Below are positions 47,050 through 55,863 of a stretch of 64,000 nt of DNA, one piece after another. This DNA is from Jiella marina (GTDB lineage: Bacteria; Pseudomonadota; Alphaproteobacteria; Rhizobiales; Rhizobiaceae): contig NZ_JAKQZG010000004.1 of NCBI RefSeq assembly GCF_024359545.1, positions 62,001-126,000 on the forward strand, written 5' to 3'. Position numbers and translations under genes: made by a program. Positions within the stretch are counted from its first letter, which is position 1, and the number at the start of each line of letters is the position of its first letter. The notes beneath the pieces are model-generated. The model made no database searches, was not told where the DNA came from, and saw only the letters and a program-made list of their open reading frames with translations.

Positions 47050-47928
47050 ATGGCAGATACGCACGCCAAGAAACACGACTATCACATCATCGATCCGAGC
47101 CCCTGGCCGTTCATCGCCTCGATGGGCACCATGATCATGCTGATCGGCGCCGTTGGCTGGATGCGTGCGTTGTCGGGACAGGACTTCAACCTGTTCGGCC
47201 TGAATCTGGCCACGCCCTGGCTGTTCTTCCTCGGCCTCGTCGTTGTCCTCTACGTGATGTTCGCCTGGTGGTCCGACACGGTGAAGGAAGGACAGGAGGG
47301 CGCCCATACCCCTGTCGTTTCGCTGCACCTGCGCTATGGCATGATCATGTTCATCGCCTCCGAGGTGATGTTCTTCGTCGCCTGGTTCTGGGCGTTCTTC
47401 GATGCCAGCCTGTTCCCGAACGAAGCGGTGCAGGTTTCGCGGACGGAAGTGCTGGGCGGTCAGTGGCCGCCGGTCGGGATCGAAGTGCTCGATCCGCTGC
47501 ATCTTCCGCTGTTCAACACGATCACCCTGCTTCTCTCCGGCACGACCGTCACCTGGGCCCATCACGCGCTGCTTCATGGTGACCGCAAGGGCCTGAAGCT
47601 CGGCCTCACCCTGACCGTCGTGCTGGGCGTCATCTTCTCCTACGTCCAGTTTTACGAGTATGCGCACGCTCCGTTTGCCTTCTCGGGCTCGATCTACGGC
47701 TCGACCTTCTTCATGGCGACCGGCTTCCACGGCTTCCACGTCTTCGTCGGCACAATCTTCCTGCTCGTCTGCCTGATCCGGGCGATGATGGGCCAGTTCA
47801 CGCCGCAGAAGCATTTCGGTTTCGAGGCGGCAGCCTGGTACTGGCACTTTGTCGACGTGGTGTGGCTGTTCCTGTTCTTCTGCATCTATGTGTGGGGCGG
47901 CTGGGGCGCGCCTGTCTTCGACGCTTGA
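47050..47928 (+). CDS. ctaE: Cytochrome c oxidase subunit III
   Basis: The 292-residue, seven-helix protein has PSPWPFIASMGTM, SEVMFFVAWFWAFF, TWAHHALLHGDRKG, GFHGFHVFVGTIFL and the C-terminal WHFVDVVWLFLFF. Subunit III stabilises proton uptake and turnover of the oxidase. It follows ctaG by about 107 bases and ends at a stem-loop. Confidence 0.97.
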   Translation: MADTHAKKHDYHIIDPSPWPFIASMGTMIMLIGAVGWMRALSGQDFNLFGLNLATPWLFFLGLVVVLYVMFAWWSDTVKEGQEGAHTPVVSLHLRYGMIMFIASEVMFFVAWFWAFFDASLFPNEAVQVSRTEVLGGQWPPVGIEVLDPLHLPLFNTITLLLSGTTVTWAHHALLHGDRKGLKLGLTLTVVLGVIFSYVQFYEYAHAPFAFSGSIYGSTFFMATGFHGFHVFVGTIFLLVCLIRAMMGQFTPQKHFGFEAAAWYWHFVDVVWLFLFFCIYVWGGWGAPVFDA

Positions 47929-47978
47929 TCATATCTCGGCCGCCGGGGCTCGGTTTCCGGCGCGAGAGAGAAAATCGA

Positions 47979-48012
47979 GAAGGCGGCACGGGGCTTCCGG
48001 CCGCCTTTTCCG
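47979..48012 (+). terminator. Terminator-like hairpin after ctaE
   Basis: AAGGCGGC (47981–47988) pairs with GCCGCCTT (48001–48008) over a 12-base loop, and TTTTCC follows. It lies 17 bases before the next gene, so read-through is likely. Confidence 0.6.
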
Positions 48013-48029
48013 TTTGAAGGAGTTCTGCA

Positions 48030-48416
48030 ATGGCCGAGGACAGGGCGCACTACGCCGAGGCCGATCCCGTGAAGGCTGCGACCCGTGGCCGCTGTCCGCG
48101 CTGCGGCGAGGGCAGGCTCTTCGCCGGCTTCCTGCGTCTTGAACCGCGATGCTCGGCCTGCGGTCTAGACTACGAGTTCGCCGATTCCGGGGACGGACCG
48201 GCGGTCTTCGTCATCCTTCTCATCGGCTTCATCGTGTGCGGACTCGCGCTGTGGCTGGAGGTATCCGTCGGTCCGCCGCTGTGGGTCCACTTTGTCCTCT
48301 GGGTGCCGCTGATCCTCGTCCTTTGCCTGCCTCTCCTTCGGGTCCTGAAGGGGACGATGATCGGCGTGCAGTACAAGAACCATGCGGCCGAGGCGCGCAT
48401 CGACGATGGAAAGTGA
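48030..48416 (+). CDS. DUF983 membrane protein
   Basis: The 128-residue protein has an N-terminal zinc-ribbon-like pair (CPRCG … CSACG) and two helices (~60–105). DUF983 genes sit between ctaE and surf1 in many alphaproteobacteria, which suggests a role in oxidase biogenesis that is not defined. GAAGGAG precedes the ATG. Its stop overlaps the start of surf1. Confidence 0.9.
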   Translation: MAEDRAHYAEADPVKAATRGRCPRCGEGRLFAGFLRLEPRCSACGLDYEFADSGDGPAVFVILLIGFIVCGLALWLEVSVGPPLWVHFVLWVPLILVLCLPLLRVLKGTMIGVQYKNHAAEARIDDGK

Positions 48417-49191
48417 CACGACACGCGCCGGGACGGACGCACAGCCCGACGGCGGCGATCGTATGAGCGGCACGCGCTTTGCCGTGGCGTTGTTCGCCTG
48501 TCTTCTCGGCATCGTGATTCTCGCTGGCCTCGGAACCTGGCAGGTCGAGCGGCTGCATTGGAAGGAAGATCTGCTCGCCCGGATCGAGCAGCGTGTCGAA
48601 GCCGAGCCAACCGATCTCGCGACGCTGCGCCAGCGCGCCGAAGCGGGCGAGGACATCGCCTATACGCCGGTGCGCCTTTCGGGTCGTTTCCTGAACGAGG
48701 GCGAGCGGTACTTCCTCTCGACCTTCGAGGGCCAGGCCGGCTGGAACGTCTTCACGCCATTGCTGCTGGAGGATGGCGACCTGATCTTCGTCAATCGCGG
48801 CTTCGTCCCTTACGATCTGCGCGATCCGGAAAAGCGGGAAGCGGGTCTGATCGAGGGAGAGGTGGAGCTCACCGGCATTGCGCGCGTGCCTCCGACGGAG
48901 AAGCCCGGCTATTTCATTCCGGACAACGATCCGTCGAAGGATACGTTCTTCTGGCAGGATCTTTCGGTCATGGCCGCGGGGCTGACGCTTGCAAGCGACG
49001 CCCGCGTCCTGCCTTTCACGGTCGATGCCGGGCCGGGCCGCGCGCCTGGCGGCTGGCCGGTGGGTGGCACGACGGTGGTCACCATGCCCAACAACCACCT
49101 CCAATATGCCATCACCTGGTACGGGATCGGACTTGTCCTCGTGGTCATGACCGGAATGATGGTCTGGCGCCGATACGGGCGGCGTGCTTGA
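48406..49191 (+). CDS. SURF1-family cytochrome oxidase biogenesis protein
   Basis: The 261-residue protein has two helices flanking a periplasmic domain: LAGLGTWQVERLHWKEDLLARIEQR, VRLSGRFL, FVNRGFVPYDLRDPEKR, and NNHLQYAITWYGI at the end. Surf1 helps insert haem a into subunit I. ATG at 48406 (GAGG ten bases upstream, overlapping DUF983 by 11 bases) is chosen; ATG at 48463 is the alternative. Confidence 0.93.
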   Translation: MESDTTRAGTDAQPDGGDRMSGTRFAVALFACLLGIVILAGLGTWQVERLHWKEDLLARIEQRVEAEPTDLATLRQRAEAGEDIAYTPVRLSGRFLNEGERYFLSTFEGQAGWNVFTPLLLEDGDLIFVNRGFVPYDLRDPEKREAGLIEGEVELTGIARVPPTEKPGYFIPDNDPSKDTFFWQDLSVMAAGLTLASDARVLPFTVDAGPGRAPGGWPVGGTTVVTMPNNHLQYAITWYGIGLVLVVMTGMMVWRRYGRRA

Positions 49192-49266
49192 CACGGGGCC
49201 AGGCGATGCCTTCATTCGCGGCATTGTCTGCATGCCCTTGAGATCGAACCAGTCCAGGAGACCATA

Positions 49267-50274
49267 TTGTCCGGGAACGCCTCGAAGCCGAAGCTGACTT
49301 TGCGCCTGTGCGAGCCGCGCGGCTTTTGCGCCGGGGTCGATCGGGCCATTCAGATCGTGGTCCTGGCGCTCAAGAAATACGGCGCTCCCGTCTATGTCCG
49401 CCACGAGATCGTCCACAACCGCTTTGTGGTGGATGGCCTGCGGGACATGGGCGCGATCTTCGTGAAGGAACTCGACGAGATTCCCGATGACGGCCAGCCG
49501 GTGGTCTTTTCGGCTCATGGCGTGCCGAAATCCGTCCCGGCGGCGGCGGGTGCCCGTGAGATGCTCTATCTCGACGCCACCTGCCCGCTCGTCTCGAAGG
49601 TTCACAAACAGGCCATGCTGCACGTGAAGCGGGGCCGTCACGTGATCCTGATCGGCCACAAGGGCCATCCGGAAGTGATCGGGACCATGGGCCAACTCGC
49701 CGAAGGGACGGTCAGCCTGATCGAGACGGTAGAGGACGTCGCGAGCTTCGAGCCCGACGATCCGGCGGCGCTCGGCTTCGTCACCCAGACGACGCTGTCA
49801 CTTGACGACACGGCCGACATCGTCGCGGCGCTCCAGGCGAAATTCCCGCAGATCATGGCGCCATCGTCGGAATCGATCTGTTACGCCACGACCAACCGCC
49901 AGGAGGCGGTGAAGGCGAGCGCGCCCGACACCGATCTTTTTCTCATCGTTGGTGCTCCGAACTCGTCCAACTCCAAGCGCCTCGTCGAGGTGGCGGAACG
50001 GGCGGGCGCCGTGCGCGGCGTGCTCGTTCAGGGCCCGCAGGAGATCCCCTTCGATCTGATCGACAGGAACGAGGCTGTTGTCGCCCTTTCCGCCGGTGCC
50101 TCGGCGCCCGAGATCCTGGTCGAGGGAATGATTTCGGCGCTGAAGGAGCGCTTCGACGTGTCGCTGGAACTCGTCCAGACGGCCGAAGAGAACGAGAACT
50201 TTCCGGTCATGCGCTCCTTGCGCGACGTGCCGATGACCGCGGCCGACATGGCCTTCGTGAACGGGCAGGGCTGA
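49267..50274 (+). CDS. ispH: 4-hydroxy-3-methylbut-2-enyl diphosphate reductase
   Basis: The 335-residue protein has the three iron-sulfur cysteines ([37 protein letters not shown]), the catalytic Glu in FVTQTTLS-type context, and the [10 protein letters not shown]-like [13 protein letters not shown]. It makes IPP and DMAPP in the non-mevalonate pathway. TTG start at 49267, with AGGAG seven bases upstream. Confidence 0.96.
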   Translation: MSGNASKPKLTLRLCEPRGFCAGVDRAIQIVVLALKKYGAPVYVRHEIVHNRFVVDGLRDMGAIFVKELDEIPDDGQPVVFSAHGVPKSVPAAAGAREMLYLDATCPLVSKVHKQAMLHVKRGRHVILIGHKGHPEVIGTMGQLAEGTVSLIETVEDVASFEPDDPAALGFVTQTTLSLDDTADIVAALQAKFPQIMAPSSESICYATTNRQEAVKASAPDTDLFLIVGAPNSSNSKRLVEVAERAGAVRGVLVQGPQEIPFDLIDRNEAVVALSAGASAPEILVEGMISALKERFDVSLELVQTAEENENFPVMRSLRDVPMTAADMAFVNGQG

Positions 50275-50279
50275 CGTTC

Positions 50280-51269
50280 TTGGCGGTCTACACCGACATC
50301 ACCGAGCCGCAGCTTGCCGAATTCCTCGACCGTTACGAGATCGGGGCGCTGTCCAGCTACAAGGGCATCGCCGAAGGCGTCGAGAACTCGAACTTCTTGC
50401 TGCGCACCACGGATGGCATCTACATCCTCACGCTGTACGAAAAGCGCGTGAACCGCGGCGATCTGCCCTTCTTCGTCGGTCTGATGGAACATCTGGCCGA
50501 GCGTGGACTGTCCTGCCCGCTGCCGGTGCACGACAAGGCAGGCCAGAGCCTCGGCGAACTGGCCGGCAGGCCCGCGGCGATCTTCACCTTTCTGGAGGGC
50601 ATGTGGACCAGGCGACCCGGCGCGGAGCATTGCCGCGCCGTCGGAACCGCCATGGCGCAACTTCACGAAAGCGCCAGGAGTTTTCCTCTGACGCGCGCGA
50701 ACGGCCTTTCCCTGTCCGACTGGCGCCCTCTGTTCGAAGCCTGCGACGGACGCGCCGACGAGGTACAGAACGGACTTGGGCGGGAGATTTCCGCCGAACT
50801 CGACACGCTCGAGGCGGCTTGGCCAGATGACCTGCCGAAGGGGATCATCCATGCCGATCTCTTTCCTGACAACGTGTTCTTTCTGTCCGGTCGTCTGTCG
50901 GGCCTGATCGACTTCTATTTCGCCTGTAACGACCTTCTCGCCTACGACATCGCCATCACGCTGGGCGCCTGGTGCTTCGAGGCCGACGGCAGTTACAACG
51001 TCACCAAGGGCCGGGCGCTGCTCGAAGGCTATGCCGCGGTGCGGCCGCTCGAACAGGCCGAATACGAGGCGCTGCCCATGCTCTGCCGGGGCGCCTCGAT
51101 GCGCTTCCTTCTGACACGGCTCTATGACTGGCTGAACGTGCCCGACGACTCCTTCGTCACCAAGAAGGATCCCCGGGAGTATCTGAAGCGGCTGCGCTTT
51201 CACCGCAGCGTGCGGGACGCGGCGGAATACGGATTGGAGCGAGCCCAGGTGACGGTGCAGAGCAAATGA
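50280..51269 (+). CDS. thrB: Homoserine kinase (ThrB, APH-fold type)
   Basis: The 329-residue protein has an aminoglycoside-phosphotransferase fold: [28 protein letters not shown], and the Brenner motif [14 protein letters not shown] with [10 protein letters not shown]. This is the alphaproteobacterial ThrB, which phosphorylates homoserine for threonine synthesis. TTG start at 50280, six bases after ispH. Its stop overlaps the rnhA ATG by 4 bases. Confidence 0.93.
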   Translation: MAVYTDITEPQLAEFLDRYEIGALSSYKGIAEGVENSNFLLRTTDGIYILTLYEKRVNRGDLPFFVGLMEHLAERGLSCPLPVHDKAGQSLGELAGRPAAIFTFLEGMWTRRPGAEHCRAVGTAMAQLHESARSFPLTRANGLSLSDWRPLFEACDGRADEVQNGLGREISAELDTLEAAWPDDLPKGIIHADLFPDNVFFLSGRLSGLIDFYFACNDLLAYDIAITLGAWCFEADGSYNVTKGRALLEGYAAVRPLEQAEYEALPMLCRGASMRFLLTRLYDWLNVPDDSFVTKKDPREYLKRLRFHRSVRDAAEYGLERAQVTVQSK

Positions 51270-51739
51270 GCGAGCGTGTCGAAATCTTCACTGACGGCGC
51301 CTGCTCGGGCAATCCCGGACCGGGGGGCTGGGGCGCGATCCTGCGCTACAAGGGCAACGAGAAGGAGCTCAAGGGCGGCGAGGCGGCGACCACCAACAAC
51401 CGCATGGAGTTGACCGCCGCGATCAAGGCGCTGCAGGCGCTGAACCGCGCCTGTGCCGTCGATCTTTATTCCGACTCCAACTACATGCGCGACGGCATCA
51501 CCAAGTGGATCCATGGCTGGAAGCGCAAAGGCTGGCGCACCGCCGACGGCAAGCCGGTCAAGAACGCCGAACTCTGGCAGGCTCTGGAGGAAGAGAAAAG
51601 CCGACACGACGTGACCTTTCACTGGGTGAAAGGCCATGCCGGCCATGAAGAGAACGAGCGCGCGGATGAACTCGCCCGCGCTGGAATGGCGCCCTTCAAG
51701 CCTGGCAGACGAGCGGCAACCAGCCTGTCCGCGAAATAA
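51266..51739 (+). CDS. rnhA: Ribonuclease HI
   Basis: The 157-residue protein carries all four active-site acids: [37 protein letters not shown], and [12 protein letters not shown]. It cuts RNA in RNA–DNA hybrids. It is coupled to thrB and completes the ispH-thrB-rnhA unit, after which related genomes often have a peroxiredoxin gene. Confidence 0.97.
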   Translation: MSERVEIFTDGACSGNPGPGGWGAILRYKGNEKELKGGEAATTNNRMELTAAIKALQALNRACAVDLYSDSNYMRDGITKWIHGWKRKGWRTADGKPVKNAELWQALEEEKSRHDVTFHWVKGHAGHEENERADELARAGMAPFKPGRRAATSLSAK

Positions 51740-51902
51740 TCCAGTTCCATCGAACGGACCGAATGGCCTGTGAGATTTCCACTACCGATCCGACGCGAGC
51801 AAGCGCCAGATCGGTTCAGGTGGCAATCCAGCCCCCTGGCAACATGGCCTTCCCGCCGAGACGATGCCCGGCGGTGCTGGCAAGAACGATGGAGAGACGA
51901 CA

Positions 51903-52592
51903 ATGAAGCGCATCATCGAGATTCGCGCGGCCGAAGGCGGCGCCGATTCCCAAAATTTCGTCGGCGAACTCGCCAGCGCCTATGAGAAGCTCTGCCTGCG
52001 GCGCCGCTGAAAGGCCGTCCGAACGATTGAACGGCCGAGCGCAATCGGCTTTCTGCAAATCGATATCGAGGTGTCCGGAACGGATCTCCTGGCTCTTGAC
52101 GGCGAAGCCGGAGGCCATCGGATCCAGGGCGTTCCTCCGACGGAAAGGCGAGGCCGGGTGCACACCAGCACGGTGACCGTCGCGGTCGTCGATCCCGAGA
52201 GTGCCCGGGAAGTTTCGATTTCCGACCATGAACTGAAGATCACCTGGTTTTCAGGGACCGGCAAGGGCGGGCAGCACCGGAACAAGCATCAGAACTCCTG
52301 CCGCGTTGTCCATATCCTCACCGGGTTTTCAGAAACACGCCAGAGCCGCGAGAAGGACGCAAACCTTCGCGATGCGGTCGGGGCGCTGAAGAAGCGCGTT
52401 GCCGCCGCGCTCGAAGCCCAGGATCACGACGTCCGATCAGCCCTCAGGCGTGAACAGATCGGCAGCGGCATGCGTGGCGACAAGACGGTGACCATCCGCT
52501 TCCAGGACGACACGGCCAAGCATCACGTCACCGGTAAATCGATCTCGGCTTCCCGCTATATGCGGGGCGAGATGGACGAACTCTGGTCCTGA
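51903..52592 (+). pseudogene. Phage-type peptide chain release factor-like gene with an in-frame TGA
   Basis: From ATG 51903 (GGAGA eight bases upstream) the frame reads KRIIEIRAAEGGADSQNFV … KLCLRRR, meets TGA at 52008–52010, then continues in the same frame to 52592. The later part has a release-factor core: EAGGHRIQGVPPTERRGRVHTSTVTVAVV (with PPT at the RF1-type PxT position) and the catalytic FSGTGKGGQHRNKHQNS. Without the TGA the protein would be 229 residues. The second part could start at GTG 52071 (173 residues, keeping GGQ). Related short release factors have a residue, not a stop, here. Nonsense mutation, readthrough or sequencing error are all open. It sits between rnhA and a peroxiredoxin as an insertion. 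Confidence 0.7.
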
Positions 52593-52635
52593 TCATCGTT
52601 GATCAAGGCCTGTCCCGAATCGGTGCAGCCGTCCA

Positions 52636-52671
52636 AACGAAAACCGCTCGCCGAGATGGCTCGGCGAGCGG
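52636..52671 (-). terminator. Rho-independent terminator of the peroxiredoxin gene
   Basis: A perfect 12-bp stem (52644–52655 with 52660–52671) with a 4-base loop is followed on the reverse strand by TTTTCGTTT. It lies about 37 bases past the stop at 52708. Confidence 0.8.
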
Positions 52672-52707
52672 CAAAATGCAGATGACCCTCGCGGCCGTGC
52701 CGAAGCC

Positions 52708-53193
52708 TTACATCTGTTCCAGCAGAGCCTCGGCGCTCGACTTGTCGGCCTGGCCGGGCGATTCCTCGATGTTGAGCTGCTTCACCACGCCGTCTTCGAC
52801 CAGCATGGAATAGCGCTTGGAACGTACACCGAGGCCGGCGACGGACAGGTCGATGTCGAGGCCGAGTGCCTTGGTGAATTCGCCGTTGCCGTCCGACAGG
52901 AACAGGATCTTGCCCTCCGCGTCGCTCGACTTTTCCCAAGCGCCCATCACGAAGATGTCGTTCACCGCGACGACGGCGAGCGTGTCTACGCCCTTGGCGC
53001 GGAACTCGTCATTATGGGTGATGAAGCCGGGCAGATGGTTCATCGAGCATGTGGGCGTGAACGCGCCGGGCACGCCGAAGAGGACCACGGTCTTGCCGGA
53101 AAAGATGTCCTCGGTGGAGAGGTCGGCAGGGCCATCCTCGGTCTTGGTCTTCACGGTTGCGTTGGGGATCTTGTCCCCGATGGCGATGGTCAT
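52708..53193 (-). CDS. Peroxiredoxin, Prx5-like
   Basis: The 161-residue thioredoxin-fold protein has GDKIPNATVKT, the peroxidatic cysteine in GVPGAFTPTCSMNHLPGF, and WEKSSDAEGKILFLSDGNGEFTKALG. It reduces hydrogen peroxide or organic peroxides with glutathione/glutaredoxin or thioredoxin. The ATG at 53193 matches the family N-terminus; the frame is open to 53382 but that extension is basic and unlike the family. A strong terminator follows. Confidence 0.92.
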   Translation of the reverse strand: MTIAIGDKIPNATVKTKTEDGPADLSTEDIFSGKTVVLFGVPGAFTPTCSMNHLPGFITHNDEFRAKGVDTLAVVAVNDIFVMGAWEKSSDAEGKILFLSDGNGEFTKALGLDIDLSVAGLGVRSKRYSMLVEDGVVKQLNIEESPGQADKSSAEALLEQM

Positions 53194-53403
53194 GGGCCTT
53201 CGTTCCCTAAAATCGAATGAAGCGTGACGCGCTTGCGCAAAGCGAGCCCCTGGCGCGTCGTCCCGCGAGCATGACGCGATTTGGCGCCTTGGCGACCATT
53301 GTCCAGACGCGGAGCGAGACGGATGGCTCGCGACCAGGGAAAGACGCCACGTACCAAAGCCCTCGCCAGCAGGATTGGACACCTCTGTCTTGGTGCGTGA
53401 CGG

Positions 53404-54264
53404 CTAGCGCGGAGTGGAACCTGCCGAGACGGGAACCTCGGTCATTTCGACAGCGGACGCGCCAGCCGTAACGACGACATCCACCGCGGCGGGCGCGCCC
53501 TTGGTCTTTCGAGGCCGGCTGACGATCGGCACGTCGAAGATCTGGCGTCCGGCCTCCGTGCGAGGTTCTCCGGGCTCATCGAAATACCAGCCGCCGGGCG
53601 CCGTGACGAAGACATCCGTCGCGATGCCGGCGGCTTCGCCGGAGGGAGCGGCGATCGAGACCGTCAGGGCGTCGCCGTCCGGATGCGCGGCGACCGAAAA
53701 GGTCTCGGCGTTCGGGACCCGCGTCTCCGGCAGGGCGGCGAAGGCGATCTCGACGGCCTTGGCGCTCTCACCGGTCGTCAGCCCGGCTTCCAGCGAGGCC
53801 GACACGGGAATGCAGATTTCCTCGCACACCCCCAGGAAGATCGAGGCTTCGACGGTGCCCAGCGTTTCGCCGTCCTTGGGTTCGAGGGTGAAGGCGAAGG
53901 CGACAGGCTCCTTGTAGCCGTTGGCGCGGGTCAGGTCCTCGCCGAAGCGATGGGGGGCCGGATAGCGGATGCGCGCTTGCTCAAGCCCGGATGTGGGCGA
54001 CAGATCGATCGTCGGCGGGATGCCGGATGCGCCCGGATCGATCCAGTAGGTCTTCCAGCCGGGGGCGAGATCGACAAGCAGCGCGCCGCGCACCGAGCCG
54101 TCGGCTTTCGCCGGCTCGCGCAGAAGGCGCAGGGTCACTTCGTCCGAGGAATAGACGGTGCCCGCCGTTTCGGCGAGGCTTTCGTCCGGACAAAGCACAG
54201 CCAGGGCGAAGGCCGCAGCCATCAGCGCCGGCGACGTTGCCATGGAGAGGTTACGGCGCGCCAT
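53404..54264 (-). CDS. Exported protein with DsbD alpha-like domain
   Basis: The 286-residue protein has a signal peptide (ATSPALMAAAFALAVLCPDESLA) and an immunoglobulin-like DsbD N-terminal domain: LVDLAPGWKTYWIDPGASGIPPTIDL and a conserved cysteine pair in LGVCEEICIPVSA. In DsbD this domain hands electrons to periplasmic partners; here the membrane and thioredoxin domains are absent, as in ScsB-linked proteins of alphaproteobacteria. ATG at 54264 with GGAG ten bases upstream is preferred over ATG at 54243. It is divergent from yqgE. Confidence 0.82.
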   Translation of the reverse strand: MARRNLSMATSPALMAAAFALAVLCPDESLAETAGTVYSSDEVTLRLLREPAKADGSVRGALLVDLAPGWKTYWIDPGASGIPPTIDLSPTSGLEQARIRYPAPHRFGEDLTRANGYKEPVAFAFTLEPKDGETLGTVEASIFLGVCEEICIPVSASLEAGLTTGESAKAVEIAFAALPETRVPNAETFSVAAHPDGDALTVSIAAPSGEAAGIATDVFVTAPGGWYFDEPGEPRTEAGRQIFDVPIVSRPRKTKGAPAAVDVVVTAGASAVEMTEVPVSAGSTPR

Positions 54265-54442
54265 ACACAATGATCTCCGCTATTTCCATCCTGCGAATTG
54301 GATTCGCAGGGATATTTCCCAGCGACGTGACAATTCTGCTCTGGTCATTGCACGATGTCGATGCCACCTTCTCGTGAGCAGTGACGATGAATGTGGTGTG
54401 CATGCAGATTGGACGATGGTGCAGACAAGGCGGTGGAGCGAC

Positions 54443-55057
54443 ATGAAGCTTGATATCGATCTCGATTCCGTCGAAGGCGACGTGGCCCACTCTCTGGAGG
54501 GGCATTTCCTGATCGCGATGCCGGGCATCAGCGACGAACCGTTCGCACGCACGGTCATCTATGTCTGCGCCCACTCGCCGAATGGGGCCATGGGTTTCAT
54601 CATCAACAAGTCGCAGCCGATGAGCTTCCCGGCGCTTCTGACGCAGCTCGACATCGTCGAAAGCGAGAGCGACATCCGCCTGCCGTCCGGCGGGCGCGAG
54701 GTTTCGGTCTGCGTCGGCGGACCGGTAGAGAAGGGCCGGGGCTTCGTCCTGCATTCCGACGATTACGATTCCGAATCGACGGTCCAGGTGGCCGACAACA
54801 TTTCGCTGACGCCCACCGTGGATATTCTCAGAGCGATTTCAGAGGGTATCGGGCCGCGCACGGCGATCATGGCCCTCGGCTATTCGGGCTGGGCGCCCGG
54901 CCAGTTGGAGAGCGAGATCGCCGCCAATGGCTGGCTCACCTGCAAGGCCGATCTGGGCATCGTCTTCGACACCGATCTCGACAACAAATATGATCGCGCT
55001 TTGCGCCTTTTGGGGATCGAACCGGCCTTTCTGGCCGGCGAAGCCGGACACGCCTGA
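54443..55057 (+). CDS. yqgE: YqgE/AlgH family (UPF0301) protein
   Basis: The 204-residue protein starts with LEGHFLIAMPGISDEPFARTVIYVCAHSPNGAMGFIINK and has the family motifs VCVGGPVEKGRGFVLH and GYSGWAPGQLESEI. It is a cytoplasmic protein of uncertain function, called AlgH in Pseudomonas. GGAG precedes the ATG at 54443; the frame runs upstream to 54158 without a credible start. Confidence 0.93.
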   Translation: MKLDIDLDSVEGDVAHSLEGHFLIAMPGISDEPFARTVIYVCAHSPNGAMGFIINKSQPMSFPALLTQLDIVESESDIRLPSGGREVSVCVGGPVEKGRGFVLHSDDYDSESTVQVADNISLTPTVDILRAISEGIGPRTAIMALGYSGWAPGQLESEIAANGWLTCKADLGIVFDTDLDNKYDRALRLLGIEPAFLAGEAGHA

Positions 55058-55098
55058 CATCGCCGTCGCCAGCCGGCGAGCCGCGCCGTGTCTATCTG

Positions 55099-55863
55099 TC
55101 AGGCGGCCGCGCTCGTCAGGAAGGCTTCTTCGGCAAGCGGGATCGCAGGGGGCGTGCCGACCGTGATCCAGATGCCGTCGAGGCGCACGCCGAACAGACG
55201 CTCCCGCTCGATCGCACTGTCGAAGATCCGGTTGAGCGAGAATCTCTCCGGCTCCATTCCGGCAAACAGTTCCGGCTTCACGATCGCCGCGCCGGCGTAG
55301 ATGTAGGGCGACATGTCGCGTTCCTCGACGCGGGTGAGCCGGCCTTCCACATCCATCACGAAGTCGCCGCGCCCGTCATAGCCGGTCGCTTGCCGCATCT
55401 CGGCGATGAGGAGGGAGAGGTCCATCCGCTCCGGCCGCCACAGTTCGGCGAGAAGGTCGAGATTGTCCCGATAGCCATCGATCCAGAACGTATCGGAATT
55501 GATGACGTAGAACGGGTCGTCACCCAGCATCGGGAGCGCCTTGACGATGCCCCCGCCGGAATCGAGCAGCCCGTCGGTCTCGTCGGAAATGACGATTTCC
55601 ATGTCCTTGCGCTTGCGCAGGTGGGCCTTCATCAGATCGGCGAGATAGTGGACGTTGACGACGACGGTCTCGACGCCGTTGCGGGCCAGAGCGTCGAGGC
55701 CGTAGTCGATCAATGCCTTGCCGCGGATCTCGATCAGCGGCTTGGGAATGGTCGAGGTGATCGGGCGCATGCGCTTGCCGAGGCCGGCGGCGAGCATCAT
55801 GGCGGTCTTGGGCTTGGACCGCTTGTTGTTGTTCATGGGCGTCATGGTCTGCCTGTCGTTCAT
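55099..55863 (-). CDS. murU: Nucleotidyltransferase, MurU-like
   Basis: The 254-residue sugar-1-phosphate nucleotidyltransferase has AMMLAAGLGKRMRPITSTIPKPLIEIRGK, LDSGGGIVKALP and YVINSDTFWIDG. MurU converts N-acetylmuramate 1-phosphate to UDP-MurNAc in a fosfomycin-resistant recycling route. Its ATG at 55863 overlaps the stop of the TsaE–kinase gene by 4 bases. The coupled kinase resembles AmgK, which makes MurNAc-1-phosphate, so the pair fits peptidoglycan recycling. Specificity is inferred from this pairing. Confidence 0.82.
   Translation of the reverse strand: MNDRQTMTPMNNNKRSKPKTAMMLAAGLGKRMRPITSTIPKPLIEIRGKALIDYGLDALARNGVETVVVNVHYLADLMKAHLRKRKDMEIVISDETDGLLDSGGGIVKALPMLGDDPFYVINSDTFWIDGYRDNLDLLAELWRPERMDLSLLIAEMRQATGYDGRGDFVMDVEGRLTRVEERDMSPYIYAGAAIVKPELFAGMEPERFSLNRIFDSAIERERLFGVRLDGIWITVGTPPAIPLAEEAFLTSAAA

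Noticed and set aside
51903-52592. prfB-like programmed +1 frameshift at the internal TGA
   Set aside because: The downstream release-factor sequence is in the same frame as the upstream part, so a +1 shift would destroy it. The site also lacks the CTT TGA C and an upstream Shine–Dalgarno-like stimulator.
51740-52592. rtcB–prfH RNA-repair pair
   Set aside because: The release-factor-like product does not resemble PrfH at its N-terminus and no RtcB ligase gene is in the window.
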